Part shown: positions 23,859 through 35,486 of the stretch, in pieces
Position numbering within the stretch: position 1 is the stretch's first letter
Layout of the letters: the number at the start of each line of letters is the position of its first letter
Source: Hydractinia symbiolongicarpus
Taxonomy: Eukaryota > Cnidaria > Hydrozoa > Anthoathecata > Hydractiniidae
NCBI RefSeq assembly: GCF_029227915.1
Contig: NC_079889.1
Location: 1,242,001-1,306,000, forward strand
Length of the DNA: 64,000 bases
Direction of reading: 5' to 3'
The notes under the pieces: generated by a model
The model's input: the letters and a program-made list of their open reading frames with translations, nothing else
Told to the model about the DNA's origin: nothing
Database searches by the model: none
Program-made: the position numbers and the translations under genes

Positions 23859-24898
23859 CTATTTTAGGTATATACACGTGTCTTGCCTGCTTACACCCTC
23901 TGACTGCTAAAAAGGCGGTCGTAAATATAATTTAAAAACTGGGGCGAATTTTTAAACATGAGGAAAGCGAAGGAGGGGAATTGTTAAAAAAAACCTGAAA
24001 GTTGTCACTAAAGGTAAAATTATTTTTGTGACCATTTCCTAAATTCTGCAATACAGCAAACAAATTTGACGAAATAGCATTTTCTTAGTTGGTATTTGTA
24101 ACCAGGATTGACACACCTAAAAACTTCTTACTAGACACCTTCCTAAAAATTGAATAACCTAAAAAACAGTAATTTTATTTTTACGCTTTATGACAAAAAG
24201 AATTAAGCATGTGTTTGTTCGGAGCCTTTTTTATTGTTTTAAGTGGTTATGAAGGTAAAAAGGGCATTTTCCACTTATCTGATGAAAATTAACTCCTCAT
24301 GCAAAATGAAAACATTCCTGAAAATTTGAAAGCAAAAGCTTTATTGTAAACAAAGTTATTGCGTTTTAAGTTTTGCGGTGTAAGCGAAACCGAGAAATAA
24401 AAGAGTCTATGGATTCCTGCTCTTTATGTGAGTTTATGTTTTGCTTGGTTCTGATCCTATTTCTTTTTTTCACGGCATCTGTCATGAAATGTCCAACTCG
24501 TGAGAAATTGTAACAATCAATACAAAATGTTTTAAGACATGAAGTATTTTTTCTCTACCATCATTAAAATGAATAATTGAATGAATAATTGTTGAGTAGG
24601 TACCTAATCCAGTAATTTCTCTCCTGCCAAATTTTTGTTAATCGAGACCAAATAATTTCATTTAAAGATTTGTTTGCATTTTGTGATTGACCATGCATAC
24701 ATTTTTCTAGAAGTTTGTCAGCCATCTTGGAAGACAGGCTAAAGAACAGTTTTGATCCACATGTGTTTTTCCTTGGGGATTTGTAACACTTTATTTGTAC
24801 CAGCTGTTAATATCCCGGGGGGAATTGCGGCTATCCTATGGATCTTTCATGTCAGTAAAGTGGGAAAATATAGCATATATTGCTTTTTTCATGACTTA
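23859..24898. other. Intergenic, nothing recognised
   Basis: AT-rich sequence without a supported gene or repeat. Confidence 0.5.
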
Positions 24899-25337
24899 GG
24901 GAGCGCTCACATATTACGTAATCAATTTTCTCCCTGTTTTTTACTCCCCTTCCCCCCATGTAATCAGTCGTAATCATTTGGTTGAACTCCCTCCCAAAAT
25001 TACGTCATCATCTACTTAACCCCCCCCCAAAAAAAAAACAAAAAAAACCCGTAAAGAATTAGTTTGTCTTATCAGAGTCTACAAAAGTTTTAAATATTTA
25101 CAGTTTTATATTTTACTTTTATATTTTACATGCAAGATAAAGAATATGGCGTATACAAATGCTTTAGATAGTTGATATTTTTCACACTCATGATAAAATA
25201 TGCTTTTAATTTTTTTTATGTGCTTATGTCATCAAACCACTTGATCCCTCCCCCCGCCCCCATAATCAAGCGTAAGCAATTTTGATGACTCCCCCCTCCC
25301 CCCTGCTTGCTTGCGTAATATGTAAACACTCGCTCAC
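24899..25337. mobile_element. Inverted-repeat element with G/C-tract arms
   Basis: The left end GGGAGCGCTCACATATTACG matches the complement of the right end (GTGAGCGAGTGTTTACATAT), so inverted termini of about 20 bases enclose C-rich arms (CCCCTTCCCCCC, CCCCCCTCCCCCC) that pair with each other only imperfectly. It is non-coding and resembles widely distributed animal MITEs with GAGCG...TTACG ends. Confidence 0.65.
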
Positions 25338-25410
25338 AAGTTGCGAATGTTGTTTGTAAAATCTGAACTCTAATAGTTTTGCATGGAATCGATGGACTTA
25401 ATGGTGAGTT

Positions 25411-25690
25411 TATGGCACTATAGCTTAGTGATTAAACTCTTTGTGCGGGAGACCGAGGTTCGGTTCCCCTTGGCGGCGATTTAACATTGGCAAGTGAAGG
25501 TTGCCATAGCCCCGGGTTAACCCAAGCCAAGCCGTTGGATGTTGCACGGAGTTGTCTAAATAATATGGGGTCTGCGTGGGTTAAAATGAGTATTAAATAC
25601 TTCAGGACGTCTAAGCTATGGCCCCTCCTGGAAATAATAGACAGGGTATATCCCTTGGTGTTTGTAAGGCTAGACATGGAAAATATACCC
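25411..25690 (+). mobile_element. tRNA-derived SINE, copy 1
   Basis: The head has a box A-like TAGCTTAGTGATT and a box B-like GGTTCGGTTCC 35 bases later, as in RNA polymerase III promoters of tRNA-derived SINEs. The body carries 'catagccccgggttaaccca' and 'gttggatgttgca', and the tail 'tatcccttggtgtttgtaag'. It is shorter than copy 3: the middle 'gggagatggcgcac' part is missing. Confidence 0.75.
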
Positions 25691-25944
25691 ATCTATCCAT
25701 CTGATGTGAAACAAAGTTTGATGCTGATAGGAACTCCAACCTGCAAGATGTTGTCACAACGAGCTTATGTTTATATTTAACAGCAACATTATTCATTTTG
25801 TAAAATATGCACATCTATCTATCTAACTTTCCTTTTCATGCAAGTGTTGTTTTTGCGCGTTTTGGACATGGCCAATAAATTCCAATCTTATAGGTGTCGC
25901 ATTGTGATTTCTGTATGGATCAGCTTTATTCTTTAGCTATACAT

Positions 25945-26800
25945 TAAACCACACAAAAAAGAGACCGATTAAAAATATCTACAGCGCCGGATGACTCCAT
26001 CGCTCCTAAAGATTTCTCATGATTCCCTTGACATTCTTGATCAAGTTGTCACTTTTGGTATTCAGCTGCACCTTTTTTTGACTCTCACATTTTGCCATAA
26101 CAGTACTTAGATTTGACCTCAACATCTATACATATATCTTTTAATATGGCTGTAACAGCAGCATGTAATGAAGAATGGCCACGTTTCTGCAAAGATCCAT
26201 TAACAGAGATACGTGTGCACGAAATCTAATCAACAACATCAATAACATCGACATCTGAAGCTGCACTCTTTATACAATTCATTGCCGTATTTTTATATGC
26301 CTAAAATATTTCTTTGTTCATGCAGTGGAAAGCTTGAAAACTCAATGTTCGTGGTAGAAGAAAATGTTCCCATTAAAGCAAAACCACAACCAATTTCTCG
26401 AAAACCAATCATCAAACAAACGTTGCCATCTAGGGCTCTGCTTTACAATTTCTCCTGTGTTTTCCTGCATAGTGGTGGTGCGTGAGGTATAAAAAGTTTT
26501 CTTCCACTTGCATGATAAGCAACTGATATCAATACAGTGGAAAAAGCCACAGTGGTTCATTATTTCATTGACAATCTGATTTACCCAACACAATCGGAAA
26601 AATATCAATTCAGAAATGATGCTTTGTAGCAGGCTGAAATAAAACAGCATGAAAAAGTCATTCTCAGAAGATGGAACAGTGGTGTCACTAGGATTTACAG
26701 ATAACTTTCGTTTAGATAAACAGCAGGTTTGAACAGGGATAGAAGCAGTGTCCACATTTACTTCCAGTTTCTCTTGAAACATTTTGTTCCTTACCCGCAC
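25945..26800 (-). pseudogene. Decayed Mutator-like transposase
   Basis: Reading the - strand, one frame near 26130-26210 gives NGSLQKRGHSSLHAA, then ILKDICIDVEVKSKYC, and near 25985 GAMESSGAVDIFNRS. These match the order of blocks I know in the Mutator-like transposase domain of animal elements: DG.WQRRGHSS, VLDVEV.S..C, GSM...GA. Upstream, a 152-codon open stretch (26342-26800) includes CIDISCLSCKWKKTFYTS, like the cysteine-containing part that precedes it. Stops and frame changes break the reading, and the C-terminal part is missing beyond about 25945. Confidence 0.6.
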
Positions 26801-27539
26801 GTTTACTATTTTTTAACATCTAAAAAGAGAACTAAACATAATCACATAAACTCGGATAGATACACCTTAACTTTTTAGAGACAAATTTTTACTGGTGTCT
26901 TTACACCAGTACACCATGGCTAAACCCGCCCCTGTCGCAAACATTTCTACAGATAAATACAAAAAACGACCTTACAGCCCTTGTTTATTGGTGTATACTT
27001 GCCAATACAAGTTACATGGAGCTAGTTAGCTTGTTTGTGTAAATTTTCAGGTGAATCCAAGGTTGTATGTTACACTATGACTTGTAGCTAAAACTCTCAC
27101 AGATAAAAAAAACAGGAACACGGCTCTCCATCCCAGAAATAAGTAAAACTCCAAGCCATTTAAAAGCCTAGATATTTCACAAAATCGGTTACCAAGGGGT
27201 GTTGGGACTTTCGAGGCATGCAAAATTTGCCCCCAAAATAAGACTTTTCTAGACAAAAATCCGTATTTTCAGTATCAGAAAGGAATCTACGTTGAAAATT
27301 AGTCTTAAATACATGGAACAATATTTTTTCCTAATTTTTCGACTACATGTTTGTTTTATAAGCATGACATTTATAAGCATCCGCAGGCTTCGATTGGTCA
27401 TTTTTTAAGCATTTGCTAAGCATTTTGTAAAGCCTTAGAAAATGTTGTAAAATTTTTATATTTTTCTTTTTATTCTTTACGTTTGAATTAAATAGTATGT
27501 AGCTAGACTTAAGTTGTAGTTACTGATGTTCAAACTTTT
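26801..27539. other. Intergenic, nothing recognised
   Basis: It may hold the further decayed 5' part of the transposase relic, but I could not align it. Confidence 0.35.
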
Positions 27540-27985
27540 TCGATGTCCGATTTTTTTTCGAACGTCCATACCTTAAAATTTTTGTAAGTGACCTAATTTT
27601 TTCCCGACAGAAATTTTCCCCGATTATTTTTCCCCGACTAGTACTTTTACCCGTTTTTTACCCGTTAATCTTTCTTCTCATTGTTACCTCCTTAAAAAAT
27701 TGCAAAGATTACAAAAAAGGATTGGGACATAAAAAACATAATGGAAACAAAAAGAAACATTTTGTGTTTGAACAAGCATGAAACAATCATACAACCAAAC
27801 ATCAGTAGTTCGTTTGTGAAGTTATCTACAGGAATATCAAAAATTAGTCGGGGAAGAGTGACTTATTTAAAAAATTAGTCGGTGAAAAGTGACTTATTTT
27901 TTAAAAGTAACTTAATTTTTCCCCGACGAAATTTTAACCCGACGAAATTTTCCACCGAATTTTTCCCCCCGACAATTTTAAGCCT
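27540..27985. repeat. Inverted-repeat region of TTTTCCCCGAC words
   Basis: The left arm has TTTTTCCCGACAGAAATTTT and CCCCGATTATTTTTCCCCGA. The right part has the complement (AATTAGTCGGGGAAGAGTGA) and then direct copies again (TTTTTCCCCGACGAAATTTT). This is probably a compound or nested inverted-repeat element. The ends are not clear. Confidence 0.45.
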
Positions 27986-28256
27986 GATTATTTGTTTTCA
28001 CAAGAATATCTTTTTGTCATTAAACATGACGTAAGCATATTTTGAGCCTGAAAAAGTAATTTGTGTTTGAGTGATGAAATTATTCTTTTAATTCTCCACA
28101 CCTCTTGATGAAGAATACGAAGATATCAGGTTGGATAGTTGGTTGCATGGATAGTTGATGAACTGATAGAAGATTGCCAAAAAAGGTCTTGTTCTATTTT
28201 TAAAAGAACTAATTAATGCTATTAAAAAGTATCCCGAATTCCCCGATGTCTAAATC

Positions 28257-28529
28257 GAGTGTGACAGCATTACTGTGTCTGACTGGACAACTTACCCGTT
28301 TTATCATGGCTTTTATTTCTATTTGAAACCGGATTCATGCATTGATGACGTAACACAGTTGAGGGATCCAGTGTTCTATGGTAGAGGAAAATCAGTCGGT
28401 ATTTTATTTGCTGGCGAGATGACAGATCCTCAACTTTATTCGACAAGGCATGCTGCTTACGTCAGCGGTTTAAGCGAAATGGAACATGTTGTATCCATGT
28501 TTTTGAATAGTACACCTAGCGATGAATAA
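28257..28529 (+). pseudogene. Polyamine oxidase C-terminal fragment (terminal exon or relic)
   Basis: One open frame of about 90 codons ends at TAA 28527-28529. It shows DWTTYPFYHGFYFY and then ILFAGEMTDPQLYSTRHAAY followed by VSGL. It corresponds to the conserved end of spermine/N1-acetylpolyamine oxidases (W..P...GSYSY ... LFAGEATH...YSTTHGA..SG), where the GEAT segment contacts the FAD. A stop lies just upstream at 28251, and AG sites at 28258-28259 or 28266-28267 could be acceptors. I found no other oxidase exon in the preceding 4.7 kb, so this is either the last exon after a long intron or an isolated fragment. The frame itself is undamaged. Confidence 0.6.
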
Positions 28530-28734
28530 AAAATACGACCATATACTTTTCATATTCCGTTGGTAACATTTTACCTCTCTATAGTGACAGCTGTCGTCTG
28601 TTTGTTTAAAATGGCTCCGCGACTCTGTGTAATTCATTATGCTGCCGGGTGAAACAGTGGGTTTTAACCATGGGTCAAGGATGAGTAAGCTGATAATAAA
28701 TACAAAATATTTAACATAACAATTTTATTTTATA

Positions 28735-28855
28735 CAAGTCAGTGGATTATGGAAAATCCACAGATTCGTTCGTCATTTCAATACCGCATTGCGTGTGTCT
28801 TGCTACTTACAGTACCATTTGGCGTGACAGACGTACACTGGTGTTATAATATAGA
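28735..28855 (-). mobile_element. Helitron-like short element, copy 4
   Basis: On the - strand it starts TCTATATTATAACACC at 28855, has GTCTGTCACGCCAAATGGTA, and ends with a hairpin remnant and CTTG in place of CTAG. Confidence 0.55.
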
Positions 28856-28895
28856 CGAGTCAGTGGCCCGTGGATATATCCACGTGTTCACCCGT
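28856..28895 (-). mobile_element. Helitron-like 3' end abutting copy 4
   Basis: CGTGGATATATCCACG forms a hairpin, followed by GGCCACTGACTCG and then directly by the TC start of copy 4, repeating the head-to-tail pattern seen at 4350-4532. Confidence 0.45.
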
Positions 28896-29856
28896 ACTTT
28901 ATGTATCGCGGTTAGTGTTTTTTGTAATCGATGTTGATATTTTTAACTGTTCTAATTCAATTCATTCTCCAATTAAGATGGACTAGTAATTTTGTGGACA
29001 TGTTAATGACACATGACAACATTCTAATGAATAGTTCATATTAAATGTTGACCTTTTTCTTGCTTTAATTAATTTCCGTCGCCGCTATGCGGGGCAGAAT
29101 CTTTAAAATCGCCTGATGGAAGATAGATATATATCTAGAGACAGCACAGCGCCTGGACGCTGCTAAGTTTGTGTCCAGTCTAAAACCTCGAAAAATTTCC
29201 ATATTTTCGAGAGCCAATGAAGAAGCTTTATTTTAATCAATGTCAATTTAATGACCAATCTGAACAGGGATTGTGTACTCTTCGTGGAACATTTTGTGTA
29301 CGGCCATGACTAAAAGTGCTTACATTTTGTTGGTCGCCCCCTTGCCACTTGCTGGACTCTGATGGTTTGGCCGTAGTAGTTTTATTGATGTAGCCGGGGA
29401 GCTAAGCACATTTTTTAAAATCGTGTATTTTATCAGGTAAGAATTACTTTTATTAAGTGAGAAAGGTTTTGATTACAGTTCCTATTTTCTGAAAGAGCCA
29501 GCAACAAAAAGCCTTTCTCCTGCTTTGCGTAATTTTTCCATTACTGGACACCCGACTCACCCGACTCCTGTTCTTATGGGAAAAGGGGGGCTTAAAAAAC
29601 TTCCAAGCAACACTTTGTGGGGCTAATTCTGTCAGATAAAAAGGTACATTCGCACAGGATTTTTTTTATATTTTTTGCAGAAAAGTTGTCGAAACATGAC
29701 AAAAGTTTATTGTTGCTGCACCGAACAGTCAGGGTGAACTGATGATTAACCTGTAACAATATATATATATTTAGCTGATGTAGGATAATTAGACGCTAAG
29801 CATAGTATAATTAGCCGTTAAAAGCTTCCTTGTGTTCTTAACAACTAACTGTTGAA
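28896..29856. other. Intergenic, nothing recognised
   Basis: No supported gene or repeat family. Confidence 0.5.
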
Positions 29857-30105
29857 GAGTCCTAGAGTATTTAATGCTCATTTTGAGCTACCTATTAGGG
29901 TCCGCGCTCTACCAGACAACTCCCTGCAACATCCAACAGCACACACAGTGTGCCATCTCCCCTATTTCCCTCACATGGTGGGTTAACCTAGGGCTATCGT
30001 AGCATTCACTCGCCCATATTGAATTGCTGCCAAGGGGAATTAAACTCCATTCTCCCGCACAAAGTGCAAGAGTTAAAACCATTAAGCTATGGTGCCATTG
30101 AAAAT
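29857..30105 (-). mobile_element. tRNA-derived SINE, copy 2
   Basis: The complement reads ATAGCTTAATGGTTTTAACT, then GCGGGAGAATGGAGTTTAAT (a mutated box B), then CTAGGTTAACCC, 'ggagatggcacac' and 'tgttggatgttgcaggga'. It belongs to the same family as the copies at 25411 and 54528. Confidence 0.75.
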
Positions 30106-32606
30106 GGCTAACTATTCTGTTACTGGCTAATTATCAGTTCTCCTTGAGTGCCTAATTTTCTTGAAAATCTTTCTTGAACTCACCCAAAGTATCACAAAAT
30201 ATTTTTCTAAGATTTCTTAAAAAAGACTTGATTTTTAAAAATCTCACGAAAATGACCATCGATTTATCAAATCCGCAAGTTTATTGTGTGTTTACGCCTT
30301 TTTGTTTCAACTTGTTGAATTCAATTCGTTAATTTAAAATTTCAGAAGTATTTTCAGAAAAATGCAACTAATCAGAAACTCCGAAAAGAAATTCAAATTT
30401 GAGAATTCGAATCAAAAAAGGATAACAAACAATTAAATTTTTTGAATTCAATGAATCGATTTCGTCTAAATAAATCCTGTATTGTCCACAGGTTTCAAAA
30501 TCATGGATCGCCTGCTTAATATGGGACTTGTTTAACAAAAATATTTATATATATATTTATATATACAATATACCTTGTGCATCACATGGCATTGATTTGT
30601 ATCTTTTTAATAAATTCCCTTTTCAAATCAATGAGGCAAAGAGAGGTTAAAGAGACAATAATTAAACAACCTAATGAAATTTCAGTTCATGGCAAAATTG
30701 TATTCTTGTTTCTCTTTTTTAAAACGTACTTCTTTTTCAAATCAGCTGTTATCAAACCATGCACCACCAACATTTAAACAATTTTCAACAGGAGAGTAAA
30801 TTCTGAAGGCCTAAATACTGAAATATTTAAATGCTAATATGTATTTATTGTTGAATTAATTAACAATGAACTACTTCCTTCTTTTAAATGGAGCTCGTTC
30901 AAAAGTTATTATATTGGAATCGTCAAGTTTATACATAACAAGATTTGTATTCTAAAATTTCAAGAATTTTCTGATCAGTTTTGAAAATATCCAGTTAAAG
31001 TTTTAACTGTTATTTTAGAATACTTCATATAGCTATGTAAAATTTTTATTTTATTTTTTATTTATTAGATTGTATTCTAACATTGCAGGTTAGTTACATT
31101 AATAATTGAGAATTGGGATACTCGGTGATTTGTTTACCCCATAATTCTCCCTTTTCAAGGTCCGCTTCAAATTTCAATATCTTTCAGGCTATTGACGGAA
31201 ATCTTCAAGCCGCAGGGCTTCTTGTATCAATTAAACACACATTAACAAATCAGGGTCAATAGATACTCCGAATTCCTTTTCTAATTTCTCTTCAAAAGTA
31301 AAAAGTAAATTTTCACGCCACTTCGAAATAACGGCTTAGGGGCGACAAGAACCTGGTGACGAGGTTGTGACTTGTTAACACTGACAAACCATATTGGAAG
31401 ATAACTACAAAATTTGTTGAAATTTCAATTTTAATTTCTTTCTTTATATTTCAATCTATTTATACTTCTATAATGTCCAGATGGAAATGATTTTTTTTTT
31501 TGGGAAGAAATTGCTTGCGAATACAAAGAGTGTAGAATTTACGTTTTAAGATCTCCAGAATTGCGCAAAATGTATAATTAAAAATTGCAAAATATGCACT
31601 TTTTTATTGCGAAATTAAAGATTGCGGATTAGTAACCTCGAATACTTATTACTTTGTTAAATAATCTGAATTCTATGTTGTATTTACATAAACATTCGGA
31701 AACAACTCGAAAATAACGTAAAATGCAAATAAAAATATTGTAAATGTCCGTCCTCGTTTTCTTTCGTATACAAATTTTAGTACAAATTATATTTCGCAAA
31801 CTTTTCAGTTTTTGTTAAATTCCGCTAAAATAAATTCCCACAAAAAAACACTGTTTTAGCCATTGGCAAAATGAAACACCCAAACAAATGATTGATAACG
31901 TGTTCGAAAAAAAATGAATGAAAAAATAATAATATAAAAATATAAAAAAGGATGTGTTATGTAGGGATCCTGGTAGACGTTAAATAATTTGTGGGAACCT
32001 AACTCCTGTTAAAATACGATCTTCAAGAATTTACTTAAAAATCTTTATAGTTTAAATGTTTTGCAATTCACTAAATACAATTATATTTCGCCATATTTAC
32101 AAATTCTGTCTCCACTACCAACTTCTACTACCATGCTTGTACTGGATTTGTAGTCTGATAAAGTCCTCAGATTGAGATTTTCTTTTCCAACAAACTACCA
32201 TAAATAGATGGTTCGTACTTTACATCCACTAAACTTCGCATGAACTAAATGTCACGGTTTGAGGGCTATCCAGCGAAATTTAATTGTGATGTGAGCTATG
32301 AGGGATTTGTTTCAACTGAGACAGAAACACGAATTTTCTGAGTTGTCCTGGTCATTAGTTTCCAGAGACAAAATTTGCGAATGAAATTTAATACGTAAGT
32401 ACGACTCATTATTTTTTTTGAAATATTCTTCAGCGAAAATTACTTTGTTCTGCCATCAGCAAAAATTAAAATTTGTACCAAGACATTTTAATGACTTTAA
32501 AGTAACATAAATTAACCATGTTCTATTTCGAAAGTGGAAGGGAAATGTTACAGAATCCTTCGTTTATTGAACAGAACAAAGTAACTAAAAGTTTTACCGT
32601 TAGGAA
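30106..32606. other. Intergenic, nothing recognised
   Basis: AT-rich. The receptor's 3' flank lies at the right end. No gene supported. Confidence 0.5.
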
Positions 32607-32612
32607 TTTATT
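32607..32612 (-). terminator. Polyadenylation signal of the receptor gene
   Basis: AATAAA on the - strand about 75 bases beyond the receptor's stop codon. Confidence 0.5.
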
Positions 32613-32686
32613 TCGCAGGCAATGGGAAGGAATTTAATCACAGACAGTTTACGTATCCAGGTAGCCTTGAAGCGATAACTTCTACA

Positions 32687-33697
32687 TCAATTCGTCATTT
32701 GAGTCTGAGTTGTTTTTGCAGAAACACCTATTTTATTTGATTTATACATATTTTGCTTTCCACCGGAAGCTTTAAACATGGATGTCCTTGTTATCAAGAC
32801 GATCGCACTAAACAACGAATTAAAATGCACACCCAGAACCCCAAAGTGTACCAAATAATATCCGCTTCTCATCCTTCGATCCACAATCAGAGGGTAATAA
32901 AGCTGAATGGCGTAGATAATCAAACGTGGAGTTGTAGTCAAGATTGTGAAAAATATCAATAGATTTACCGTTTTCGTCACCTTCTTGTCGTAGCTCGATG
33001 AGCCCTGTCGATGTTGTTTCATTGCACTTGCTTTTCTGTTGACGTTGTAGACGAGAATTGATTGCAAGACACATATCACGAGAACAACACTCACTTCGCC
33101 GATTAACTGGTACATACCACTTTCGTCAACCGTTTGTTTGTTTGACTCTTCAAATGTCATTGGTTTCGAGCCGTCTTGCCAAGATCTATAAGCTGTCCTT
33201 ATTGACGCAAATAGACAGAACAGCAAGCAGCAAACTCGATATATTAAATTGAGTCGACTCATTAAAATTTCGGAGGTTTGCGATATTGAAATCACAATCA
33301 ATCTGTCGATGCAAATCCCAACTGTTATTAGCCAGGAGTACGTCAGAGGGAAGAGATAGGCAAACTGCACAAATGCTCGCAACCTGCAGTTAACAATAAC
33401 ACCGAAATTAATGAATTTTAGCGTTACGATGGGTAGCGATACCATTCCATTTATGAGGTCAGAAAATGTTAAAATCATAAATTGGATATTTGCTCGTTTT
33501 CTGTCCTTTCTTCTTAAAAGGTTGAACATGTAGGCATTTAAAATAGTGATGAAAATGGCTGTTAAGAAAAAGAGTGACATCAAAATGATTCTGTCCACCT
33601 TTTTCGGGCCATCAGAAGCGTGAATGACTACTTCGTAACAAGGAAATATTCTTGTGTCGTTCTTCAACGTCGTATTCAGTTTTTCATAGCTGCCCAT
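32687..33697 (-). CDS. Seven-transmembrane receptor, rhodopsin-like, orphan
   Basis: An intact single exon of 336 aa. Seven hydrophobic segments are visible: about 37-61, 72-97, 106-136, 149-168, 193-216, 241-268 and 280-305. Class A marks are the Asn of TM1 (ILNAY), the Asp of TM2 (FSDLING), a Cys before TM3 (NCRLRAF), IDR at the end of TM3 in place of DRY, and the Pro of TM6 (TTTPRL). TM6 lacks CWxP and TM7 has NSLFS where NPxxY is usual. The second outer loop has no Cys, so the usual disulphide seems absent. NTT and NDT near the N-terminus are potential glycosylation sites. The ATG lies one base after a pyrimidine-rich acceptor (TTTTCTTTTCCAG), so the mRNA probably has a spliced 5' leader. 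The ligand is unknown. Confidence 0.85.
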   Translation of the reverse strand: MGSYEKLNTTLKNDTRIFPCYEVVIHASDGPKKVDRIILMSLFFLTAIFITILNAYMFNLLRRKDRKRANIQFMILTFSDLINGMVSLPIVTLKFINFGVIVNCRLRAFVQFAYLFPLTYSWLITVGICIDRLIVISISQTSEILMSRLNLIYRVCCLLFCLFASIRTAYRSWQDGSKPMTFEESNKQTVDESGMYQLIGEVSVVLVICVLQSILVYNVNRKASAMKQHRQGSSSYDKKVTKTVNLLIFFTILTTTPRLIIYAIQLYYPLIVDRRMRSGYYLVHFGVLGVHFNSLFSAIVLITRTSMFKASGGKQNMYKSNKIGVSAKTTQTQMTN

Positions 33698-35007
33698 TCT
33701 GGAAAAGAAAAAAATTACTTTTTCGCCATGACCTTAATATAACATAAAATGCGCATTTTAATCTTGAAATTTTATTTATCTAAAAATAGTTTAAATAAAT
33801 ATATAAAAAGAATTTGATTAAAATAAATCTTTTATGTAACATAAATTATTTTAACCTTTTACAAAAATGTTCGCTTTGATTGCGCTCCATGTCTTCAACC
33901 AAAAAGCAGTAGTTTCGCTCGTACAAATTTATCAAAATAGAAACAAGCTTGGCTCGAAACTTCACGGAAAGTTGTTATTTAAATTTTAGCATTCCTTCAT
34001 TTTTTTGCGTTATTACTTTTAGAGTTTGGGTAATTCGAAAATACGCTCACAGAGACATAAAAGGAAAGTCAAATTTTCGGCTATCGAGTTATCTGACGTA
34101 CTTCTGAGGAATTTGTCATGAAAATCATGAAGACCTGAAAAAAAGTTCAAGTAAAGAGGTCATTCGAGTTATCCTGTATTCGAGTTAAGTGGTGACTACT
34201 ATATACAGTATTTCGCTGTGTTTTAAAACTTCACTAGCCATACTTCGCACAAAAAAAACAGACTTCATCTACGTAAGCTTTTGCGAATTCTCTGATATGC
34301 TGGATCTCTGTATGTTAAAACATTGAGGAGTCGTTCCTCGTCGAACTATGGGGGTCATAGCAGAGCAAAAGAAAAAGAGAAAGACAGATGGGAAAATGTC
34401 AGGGTTTTTGTAATGCATCAAGATTCTCGTACTTTAAGCTGACTATTTTCTTAAATGTTTAAGATTTAACATACCTTTTAATTCTTTGATTGAATCTTAT
34501 AAAGAATTATAGAACGCAACAAAAAAAATTGGTTCGTTTTAAATTAATCTGAATAATTTTACCTCATTTTTACTCTTTAAAAACCACACGTACTAACATG
34601 TTCTTTTGTGAAACACTTAAATCTAATTTGACTTTTAGTATCTATTATCATTTCTGATATTAATATTCATTGAAAACTGCTGAGTTCATCTCTTGGCTCG
34701 ACTATTTTCTTTAAATTTGAATGCTTGAAGTGATCAGGATTTTGCCTGGAAAAAACGGTCAGATAAAATTATTAATGTCATTTTTATCAGATATGTGGCC
34801 CCATTATTTTAACACGCTAAACCTTTTTGTATTCAAAAGTATTTTATTGTTTACAAAGTTCTTCTACAATTCTCTCACTCGTAATTGTCGGGACGATCGT
34901 AGTTACGGGAGGTAATACATTGAAATATTAAATTTTTTAACCCCGAATGCCGTTTTATGATAACCCTTCCCTCATCTAATGATATTCGATAAAACTCAGC
35001 ATAGATG
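33698..35007. other. Upstream region of the receptor, nothing definite
   Basis: It probably contains the 5' leader intron, an untranslated exon and the promoter, none of which I can place. Confidence 0.35.
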
Positions 35008-35325
35008 TTTCTACATTTTGCTTTGGTATTTCGAGACATCTCGCTTTGGTATTTCGAGACATCTCGCTTTGGTATTTTGAAACATCTCGCTTTGGTATTT
35101 CGAGACATCTCGCTTTGGTATTTCGAGACATCTCGCTTTGGTTTTTCGACATTACGTTTTGGTATTTCGAGACATTTCGCTTTGGTTTTTCGACATTACA
35201 TTTTGGTATTTCGAAACATCTCGCTTTGGTATTTCGAGACATCTCGTTATGGTCCTTCGACATCTCGCTTTGGACTTTCGACATCTTGCTTTGGTCTTTC
35301 GACATCTTGCGTTGGTTTTTCTTCC
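35008..35325. repeat. 23-bp minisatellite, about 13-14 units
   Basis: The unit TCGCTTTGGTATTTCGAGACATC is repeated with substitutions and a few shortened units. The period is not a multiple of three, so all frames cycle. Several frames on both strands stay open because the unit contains no stop. The open frames are a by-product. Confidence 0.9.
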
Positions 35326-35419
35326 TCCCCCGTATTTTTTCTGTTTGCAGGCACGAAAAAAAATCGCGCTGCGAGGAGAAAAAATAGCGCGGAATTAACT
35401 TGCGACCGGCTATGATATA

Positions 35420-35486
35420 CTAGTTGTTAGCCCTTGGAAAAGATTTAAGATTTCATGGCTTACAGACAGACAATAGCTATTATAGA
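35420..35486 (-). mobile_element. Helitron-like short element, copy 5
   Basis: On the - strand it starts TCTATAATAGCTATTGTCTG at 35486 and ends CCAAGGGCTAACAACTAG followed by T. It is about 67 bp. Confidence 0.5.

Noticed and set aside
34976-35415. Repetitive ORFs on both strands
   Set aside because: They follow from a 23-bp minisatellite unit without stops and have no start context or splice support.
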